NCBI GenBank assembly: GCA_026986935.1
Contig: JALSNP010000017.1
Coordinates: 1-17,679 of the forward strand
Source: Pyrodictiaceae archaeon
Lineage (GTDB): Archaea > Thermoproteota > Thermoprotei_A > Sulfolobales > Pyrodictiaceae
Length of the DNA stretch: 17,679 bases
Direction: 5' to 3'
The first letter of the stretch is position 1, and the number at the start of each line of letters is the position of its first letter. The notes beneath the pieces are model-generated. The model did not search any database and had not been told where the DNA came from. It saw only the letters and a program-made list of their open reading frames with translations. The position numbers and the translations under genes were made by a program. Positions 13,395-17,679 of this stretch are shown here, one piece after another.

Positions 13395-13846
13395 GGTCTG
13401 CTTGCCCCGCTTCCCGGGTTAAGATTATATACCAGAGATACAATTATAAGGGTTTTAAAAAGTGATAAGAGCCTCTGAAGCTCAACATCCCTTATCTCCC
13501 ATAGCTCTCCTGTAAGACTTCCACGTAGCACGTAGTGTAGTGCACGAGCAGCCCATCTATCCGGTTTTACGAGTTCAAAATACCTTGTATCCCCGCTTCT
13601 CCTGTACCTAAACACCCAAGGGAACTTGACCAGACGATGAATATACCATGGTATAATAGATGATGCGCGGTTAACGTCATCCTTGTCAAAACTATGGAAC
13701 ACCCCGGACGATAAAAAGACGCCTGGGTTAATGCTATTCCTCAGCTCATAGAGGCTCTTATATTCACGCGGCATTGTTTCTTTAAAGAATTGTTCCTCTC
13801 TATAAATCTTTGTATATATTATTCGCCATATTTTGTCCTGGCTCAT
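13382..13846 (-). CDS. UPF0216 / DUF61 family protein
   Basis: A 154-residue protein of the archaea-specific UPF0216 (DUF61) family, with no established function. The recognisable stretch is residues ~20-110: PREYKSLYELRN followed by a short strand, then FDKDDVNRASSIIPWYI and the hydrophobic-aromatic VFRYRRSGDTRYFEL, ending in a helix that includes RALHYVL. The residues after ~110 are an extension beyond the usual core and end in a hydrophobic helix (LFKTLIIVSLVYNL, 127-140) long enough to be buried or membrane-associated. ATG 13846 has a TATA-like element about 30 bases upstream. The 13-base overlap with the HTH regulator gene suggests the two products are made together. Confidence 0.72.
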   Translation of the reverse strand: MSQDKIWRIIYTKIYREEQFFKETMPREYKSLYELRNSINPGVFLSSGVFHSFDKDDVNRASSIIPWYIHRLVKFPWVFRYRRSGDTRYFELVKPDRWAARALHYVLRGSLTGELWEIRDVELQRLLSLFKTLIIVSLVYNLNPGSGASRPWTA

Positions 13847-13850
13847 TTCG

Positions 13851-13860
13851 GGATTAATCC
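13851..13860. promoter_or_regulatory. Perfect palindrome GGATTAATCC in the UPF0216-HTH operon leader
   Basis: A ten-base perfect palindrome lies four bases before ATG 13846 and just after the TATA box, over the predicted transcription start. It is a candidate operator, possibly for the HTH protein encoded second in the same operon. Confidence 0.35.
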
Positions 13861-13874
13861 TCTACAAACATAAT

Positions 13875-13884
13875 CCATATAATC
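13875..13884 (-). promoter_or_regulatory. TATA box of the UPF0216-HTH operon
   Basis: On the minus strand GATTATATGG lies about 29-38 bases before ATG 13846, the archaeal TATA position for a transcript with a very short leader. Confidence 0.5.
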
Positions 13885-13890
13885 TTTTGC

Positions 13891-13906
13891 AAAAATTATT
13901 AAAAAT
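13891..13906 (-). terminator. T-rich terminator after flpA
   Basis: Seventeen bases beyond the fibrillarin stop, the minus strand runs TATTTTTAATAATTTTT. Two T5 tracts of this kind are typical of archaeal intrinsic termination, which needs no strong hairpin. Confidence 0.55.
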
Positions 13907-13922
13907 AGTTCTCGGCGCCGTG

Positions 13923-14630
13923 TTACTGCTTAGAGGGCTTATATCTTGCATACACCATTGCATGGTCTTTATCGAACGGCTCTAAGTGCACCATGTCTAT
14001 GATTTCGAATCCTCGTTCCCTTAGCACGTTGATCTCGTGTTTAAAGACCTCGCTAGGCTCTTTCGTGACATCAATACTTCTAGCTTTTATAGCGAGCAGT
14101 AAGTAACCATTATCCTTTAGGAAGTAATCAGCGTTGTCAGCAACAAGCGCTGCTTGCTCAGGCTGTGCAACATCCGCATAAATACCATCGACAAGTTCTA
14201 CTATATGTCTATACTCATAAGGTTTTCTAGCATCATTTAGAAGCGGGTACATATTCGGCCTTGTCTCACAGACCGCTACCAGTTCCCTCATAACCCTGGG
14301 AGCCACGTCAAGAGCATATACCTTGCCCTCGAGACCAACGATATCCGATACATGGCTAGGCGTTGTCCCTGTAGCAGCTCCAAGATATAGTATCTTATGG
14401 CCTCTCTGTATAGGTAGCTCCTCAATACCCTTTAGAAGCGCGGCGGCTAGCTTACTCCTATAGGGATTCCACTCTCTTAGCTCCAGCTCTCCCCATTTGA
14501 ATAGCCTCTCACCGTAAACCCTCTTACCCGGCGCAAGATTCACTGTGGCTAGTCGAGTGGACCCATCCTCAAGCTCTACTATGTATACTCCTTTGTATTT
14601 CTCATGCTCTTTTACGCTCACGACCTCCAT
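13923..14630 (-). CDS. flpA: Fibrillarin-like rRNA/tRNA 2'-O-methyltransferase
   Basis: Fibrillarin is the catalytic subunit of the box C/D RNP. With Nop5, L7Ae and a guide RNA it methylates ribose 2'-OH of rRNA and, in archaea, tRNA. The 235-residue length is normal. Residues 1-55 form the small N-terminal domain. The class I methyltransferase core follows, with ILYLGAATGTTPSHVSD (79-95) for SAM binding, YALDVAP (104-110), DGIYADVAQPEQ (148-159) and the strand LLLAIKARSID (176-186) with its catalytic-set lysine. ATG 14630 is preceded by GGAGGAG. It lies 51 bases after the nop5 stop in the same orientation, the usual archaeal nop5-flpA operon. Confidence 0.97.
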   Translation of the reverse strand: MEVVSVKEHEKYKGVYIVELEDGSTRLATVNLAPGKRVYGERLFKWGELELREWNPYRSKLAAALLKGIEELPIQRGHKILYLGAATGTTPSHVSDIVGLEGKVYALDVAPRVMRELVAVCETRPNMYPLLNDARKPYEYRHIVELVDGIYADVAQPEQAALVADNADYFLKDNGYLLLAIKARSIDVTKEPSEVFKHEINVLRERGFEIIDMVHLEPFDKDHAMVYARYKPSKQ

Positions 14631-14681
14631 TTCTATCTCCTCCGCCCATACCTTGTCTCCGACAAAAGGACGTGATTAAGA

Positions 14682-15926
14682 TTATCTTCGTCCCTTGCCA
14701 CGTCCTTTTCTCCTACCACGCTTACCCTTTCTCGGCTTAGCAGGCTTTGGCGGCGTAACCTCTTTCTTTCTCTTCGGCGGCTTAGCATATATTTTCTTAA
14801 TCTCTTCTATTCTCTTCCGTAAGGCCTCCTTCAGCTTATCCCCTATGAAGCGCCCCGTGAAGTAATCAACCTTTGCCGCTATTGCTAGCTTAGCTGCTAG
14901 TGCTCTAGCTATCTTACCTCTCTGCCATCTAGGGCTCCTATGTATATCGGGGTACTGGAATATGACACCATGCTTGGGCGGCTTCCCTCCTGTGCGCAGC
15001 GCGCGGAATAACGCCTTTTCAGCCCCTAGTACCTGTATTGTACTAGCTGGTAGGAACGCTAATTCTTCGAGGCCTCCTGCTAGGCTTATTAGTCTTGCGC
15101 CAAGCAGTGGGCCTACAAGTGCTGTAATGTTTGGCGCAACTTCCTTCATTACCTGGGCGATGTACTCTGCTAGGTCTCTTCTAAGCTTGTAGAGATCCAG
15201 AGTTATTCTCGCAAGACGCTGCATAGGCTCTATGTCGAAATCGGGGTAATCGGCACCCATGCTCTTCTTCGCTGCCTCTGCTATCTTACGGGCCTTTTCC
15301 TCACTAAATCCGAGCTTTACTAGGTTCTCGGTAGTAATGTTATCTCTATGACCTAGCTCAGCAACTATGCGCACATAGTCCTCGTGCTCTCTCACTAGGT
15401 CATCTAGTTCTGGGAAGTGGAGACTATACCACTCACGTAGCCTTGCTGCGAACAAGTTAGTAGTCTTATCTATATCGTCTATAGCTCGTATAGCCTGTGC
15501 AGCTAGGAGGTCGCGCTTCTGCGCAGCTCTTCTAAGCTTTCGACGCGTTAGCTCCAATGTAAACTCGTGGAGAAGTTTATAGAAGTCTTCAATGCTTTTT
15601 ACAAATCCTGTATCAACGACTATTTCGGCTACTCTTTCTCTAAAGTACCTTGCTATTGTATTAGAGGGTTCTACCGAAGCTTCAAAACCCTTACTAGAGG
15701 CTATTTTTGCCTCCTCATTAGTTTCGACAACGATTTCTCCTATTCCCATCTCTTTGAGCTTTTCTAACAGGTTAAGGAATGCTGCACTAGCCTCGCCTCT
15801 CTCTATCTTAAGCGCCTCTTCAACCATGTCGTCAAGGCTCTTAGGCCCGTGCACATATGCTACTATGTCCTTATTCTCGTTTACCGCATAGCTCCCCGTA
15901 AAATGGTCAACAACATAGATTTTCAT
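14682..15926 (-). CDS. nop5: Nop5 (Nop56/58-like) C/D RNP core protein
   Basis: Nop5 bridges fibrillarin and the L7Ae-bound kink-turns of box C/D sRNAs. From ATG 15926 the protein has 414 residues: an N-terminal fibrillarin-binding domain (begins MKIYVVDHFTGSY), a central coiled-coil (~125-250) that dimerises, and the Nop domain (~250-375) with LVGPLLGARLISLAGG and GVIFQYPDIHRSPRWQ. A Lys/Arg/Pro-rich tail (about the last 35 residues) can contact RNA. An upstream in-frame ATG at 15992 would add 22 residues. I reject it because AGGAGGT at 15938-15944 sits before ATG 15926, the family starts with MKIYVV, and the TATA-like element lies next to the upstream ATG. It heads the nop5-flpA operon. Confidence 0.96.
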   Translation of the reverse strand: MKIYVVDHFTGSYAVNENKDIVAYVHGPKSLDDMVEEALKIERGEASAAFLNLLEKLKEMGIGEIVVETNEEAKIASSKGFEASVEPSNTIARYFRERVAEIVVDTGFVKSIEDFYKLLHEFTLELTRRKLRRAAQKRDLLAAQAIRAIDDIDKTTNLFAARLREWYSLHFPELDDLVREHEDYVRIVAELGHRDNITTENLVKLGFSEEKARKIAEAAKKSMGADYPDFDIEPMQRLARITLDLYKLRRDLAEYIAQVMKEVAPNITALVGPLLGARLISLAGGLEELAFLPASTIQVLGAEKALFRALRTGGKPPKHGVIFQYPDIHRSPRWQRGKIARALAAKLAIAAKVDYFTGRFIGDKLKEALRKRIEEIKKIYAKPPKRKKEVTPPKPAKPRKGKRGRRKGRGKGRR

Positions 15927-15979
15927 GACAGCTTTTACCTCCTTTCTAAACCCATTAGTTGCTAACGGTGCAGAGGAGA

Positions 15980-15990
15980 CTATTTTAAGC
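15980..15990. promoter_or_regulatory. Core promoter between nop5 and the 117-residue protein gene
   Basis: On the minus strand GCTTAAAATA lies about 55-65 bases before ATG 15926, giving a leader of about 30 bases with AGGAGGT at 15938-15944. In plus orientation TATTTTAAGC is 36-46 bases before ATG 16026. It may therefore serve both directions. Confidence 0.45.
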
Positions 15991-16025
15991 ATTCGTTTGT
16001 ACTATGGGAAAAGGGGTCTATTAAT

Positions 16026-16379
16026 ATGGGAGAAAAAGTAGACGAGCCTCAACAACTCTCTGAGAACAAAAAGCTCGCAATATTTGAGGGAGAGGCGAGG
16101 ATAGGTGAGGTTATGCAAGGAATCCAAGCAATACAGCTAAGACCCGAGGATTTATCGAGTCCCATTGCGCTACAAATGGCGCTGTCAAGAATGTATGAAG
16201 CTGTAATGAGGATGCTGGAGTCCGGGCCGAAGAAGCGATACATAGCGGAAATAAGGTTCACTGATAGCCTAGGGAACCCTGTCTCATTTGCAGTTGATCT
16301 AGGTGAATCACCTCCACCGTTTTCAAGAGACAGGGTGAGAGCTAGGATTATAATAGAGATATATGAAGAGGAAAACTAG
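16026..16379 (+). CDS. Uncharacterised 117-residue protein
   Basis: I do not recognise this protein. Residues 1-35 are charged and probably flexible up to a short IFEGEARIGEV segment. Residues 38-66 look helical (LRPEDLSSPIALQMALSRMYEAVMR in two pieces around Pro46). Residues 70-115 read as a beta-rich domain: KRYIAEIRFTDSLGNPVSFAVDLGE, then RVRARIIIEIYEE. There is no Cys, signal peptide or membrane segment. ATG 16026 is the first start; GGGG occurs upstream at 16013-16016. It is divergent from nop5 and ends with a four-base overlap of the convergent winged-helix-like gene. Its position next to the C/D RNP genes invites a link to RNA metabolism, but nothing in the protein shows one. Confidence 0.7.
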   Translation: MGEKVDEPQQLSENKKLAIFEGEARIGEVMQGIQAIQLRPEDLSSPIALQMALSRMYEAVMRMLESGPKKRYIAEIRFTDSLGNPVSFAVDLGESPPPFSRDRVRARIIIEIYEEEN

Positions 16380-16789
16380 GCCTCAGATAGACATTCTACA
16401 CCGTATCCCAGATCCCTGAACATTTTATTCATCTTATCACATTCTATCGCATCGTCACGAACCGTTATCAAACGCCTACGTGGGTCATAGGACGCCTCTA
16501 TACCGCGTCTCCTAAGCCTACTAGCAATGTAGTGTCCCAGTGCATCTCCAAGAACCTCGTCTAAATCTCTTACACTATATACTAGGGGCTGTACACGCTT
16601 CAGATACCCCTGCCTAACCAGTGTTCTTAGTAATCTTTGAGCTAGTCTCCTAGAGCCTGTAAGCAAATAGAGGACGTCTGCTGCTTCGCCGGCATTAATT
16701 GTCTCCAGGCTTTTTCTCTTACTATATACCAGTAACATGTAATATGCTAGAAATTCTCTTCTTTTAGGCCATCTCTTTAAAATACTCAA
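16376..16789 (-). CDS. Small winged-helix-like protein, unknown role
   Basis: Roughly 137 residues. Residues ~30-70 have a winged-helix pattern: AGEAADVLYLLTG, then SRRLAQRLLRTLVRQGYL as a recognition-helix candidate, followed by the wing-like KRVQPLVYSV. A helix (LGDALGHYIASRLRRRG) leads to a small alpha/beta tail with DPRRRLITVRDD and a final DLGYGVECLSEA. It is strongly basic, consistent with DNA or RNA binding. Two TTG starts are possible, 16795 and 16789; I prefer 16789 because GAGGGTG (16797-16803) is then seven bases away, against one base for the other. The predicted fold is by eye and no close family is known to me. Confidence 0.65.
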   Translation of the reverse strand: MSILKRWPKRREFLAYYMLLVYSKRKSLETINAGEAADVLYLLTGSRRLAQRLLRTLVRQGYLKRVQPLVYSVRDLDEVLGDALGHYIASRLRRRGIEASYDPRRRLITVRDDAIECDKMNKMFRDLGYGVECLSEA

Positions 16790-16856
16790 ACACAAGCACC
16801 CTCTTCAAGGTGCCTAGGTAAAGCGCCTTGAGCCTATTAACCCCTATCTAGTATTA

Positions 16857-16870
16857 AGCCCGTAGGGGCT
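16857..16870. repeat. Short hairpin AGCCC-GTAG-GGGCT
   Basis: A five-base-pair stem with a four-base loop lies in the 150-base region between the divergent genes at 16789 and 16944. No T-tract follows in either direction. It could be a protein-binding site or chance. Confidence 0.3.
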
Positions 16871-16910
16871 CCGATGAGGACCCATGTAAGGGATGAGCTC
16901 TTATCGCAAT

Positions 16911-16919
16911 GATATATAA
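16911..16919 (+). promoter_or_regulatory. TATA box before the gene at 16944
   Basis: GATATATAA lies 25-33 bases before ATG 16944 and is a good archaeal TATA match. It predicts a start within a few bases of the ATG, so the GAGGGT at 16930-16935 may not be in the mRNA. Confidence 0.5.
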
Positions 16920-16943
16920 CCAGGCTGCTGAGGGTAAGTGCGA

Positions 16944-17679
16944 ATGCCCACGTATGAGAGAGGAGACTACCTAATACCTATAGAAAAGATACTCGACATG
17001 GACCATATAGTCCTCCTTAACATAGTAGATAAAATAGTTTCGTCGGAAAAGTGCCGATGCACGGTATCTGATTATCCATCAATAGCGTCAATAGTAAGTG
17101 ATGATAATGTAATCGATATAGTGGTTGGAGTGAGCAGCATTGTATGTAACAAGGGATGTACTGTAAAGCATCTTCTGGAGGAGAAGGGGATACCGTACTA
17201 CGAGTTTTCTTCAACAGCTTGGATTTATGGCAGGCTTATTAGTAGTAAGAAAGAATGCATTACTACAGCAGAGTCGTTGGCGTTTCTTGAGAACAATTTA
17301 CAACCCTTGGCACACCATATTCCCTGGACCATTACTAGCTTTAATAAAATATTTGAAATTATTCCCAGGGAGAGAAAAAACGCCTTTTCGTTAATCTTGC
17401 CAAACTATGATCCATTAGGTTTCATACAGCAACAGCACTGCGGGAGGATTCGTGCAAGGAATCCCTTATACCCTGGAGCGGCTCTGGGAAAGCTAGGCAT
17501 AGAGCTATGTATTAATCACTATGTAAAGATCATTGGACCCTTTAAGAGAAAGTTAGTACCAATTATCGACATAGGTAATGAACCCTTGATCTCTCTATAC
17601 AGCGGGTTAGGGGATTTTCTTCTTCTCCACGCTAATTCAAACCATCTACATCCTATCGTTCTAAAAGCACTTACATTAG
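16944..17679 (+). CDS. Uncharacterised Cys-containing protein (C-terminus outside window)
   Basis: The frame is open from ATG 16944 through the window end, with 245 codons visible and no stop. I cannot assign a family. Cysteines occur as C37-x-C39, C68-x3-C72, then C105, C166 (QQHCGRIR) and C189; the first four could bind a metal. Residues 58-66 (DIVVGVSSI) and 82-95 look like a Rossmann-type strand-helix-strand start. The later part, LYPGAALGKLGIELC and LVPIIDIGNEPLISLYSG, has the glycine-rich turns of an enzyme rather than a structural protein. No signal peptide or membrane helix is seen. The frame is continuous, and base and codon use match the neighbours, so it is a real gene. It may start a longer operon to the right. 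Confidence 0.75.
   Translation, partial: MPTYERGDYLIPIEKILDMDHIVLLNIVDKIVSSEKCRCTVSDYPSIASIVSDDNVIDIVVGVSSIVCNKGCTVKHLLEEKGIPYYEFSSTAWIYGRLISSKKECITTAESLAFLENNLQPLAHHIPWTITSFNKIFEIIPRERKNAFSLILPNYDPLGFIQQQHCGRIRARNPLYPGAALGKLGIELCINHYVKIIGPFKRKLVPIIDIGNEPLISLYSGLGDFLLLHANSNHLHPIVLKALTL

Noticed and set aside
15926..15992. 22-residue upstream extension of Nop5 from ATG 15992
   Set aside because: AGGAGGT precedes ATG 15926, family members begin with MKIYVV, and the TATA-like element lies next to the upstream ATG.
16871..16935. C/D-sRNA-like string (CCGATGA, GGATGAG, CTGA) between the two last genes
   Set aside because: Box C has two mismatches, the two C-like boxes are only about 12 bases apart leaving no room for a D' box and guide, and a TATA box for the downstream gene lies inside the would-be RNA.

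Overview
The window is a gene-dense stretch of an archaeal chromosome, most likely from a hyperthermophilic crenarchaeon (Thermoproteota, Desulfurococcales-like). The evidence is its gene content: Nop5 and fibrillarin of the box C/D RNP, an archaeal tRNA-splicing endonuclease, deoxyhypusine synthase, an aKMT-type lysine methyltransferase, archaeal AspRS, UPF0216/DUF61, DUF47, and the siroheme-to-heme (Ahb) pathway. Promoters look archaeal (BRE/TATA about 25-35 bases before the start), GTG and TTG starts are frequent, Arg is mostly AGG/AGA and Ile mostly ATA. I see no tRNA, rRNA, CRISPR array, insertion sequence or integrase, and no gene-free stretch above 300 bases.

Left part (1-4893): a truncated B12-binding radical SAM protein on the minus strand faces a DUF47/PhoU-like gene. 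Then come endA and a small Cys-rich protein with an Arg/Gly/Pro-rich tail. A two-gene minus-strand operon follows (UbiE-like C-methyltransferase and UbiX flavin prenyltransferase, overlapping), then a divergent aKMT-like methyltransferase.

Middle (4898-11020): deoxyhypusine synthase is divergent from a PD-(D/E)XK nuclease-like gene that overlaps an MTHFS/MTHFSD-like gene. Next is the metabolic centrepiece, a minus-strand operon ahbD - ahbAB (two siroheme decarboxylase subunits fused in one chain) - ahbC. It would convert siroheme to heme b, which together with ubiE/ubiX suggests a respiring organism. In front of ahbD is a palindromic TATA box. On its other side, at the right distance, lies a well-formed candidate box C/D guide RNA whose D' guide is complementary to a tRNA D-arm-like sequence; to my knowledge this is the least documented element here.

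Right part (11020-17679): aspS; a UPF0216/DUF61 gene overlapping an HTH regulator with a degenerate nuclease-like N-terminus; nop5-flpA, the core protein and methyltransferase of the C/D RNP that would use the candidate guide RNA; then three uncharacterised genes (a 117-residue protein, a winged-helix-like protein, and a Cys-containing protein running off the window end).

Transcription units are compact. Convergent pairs end within five bases of each other or overlap, and several divergent pairs appear to share one AT-rich promoter element.
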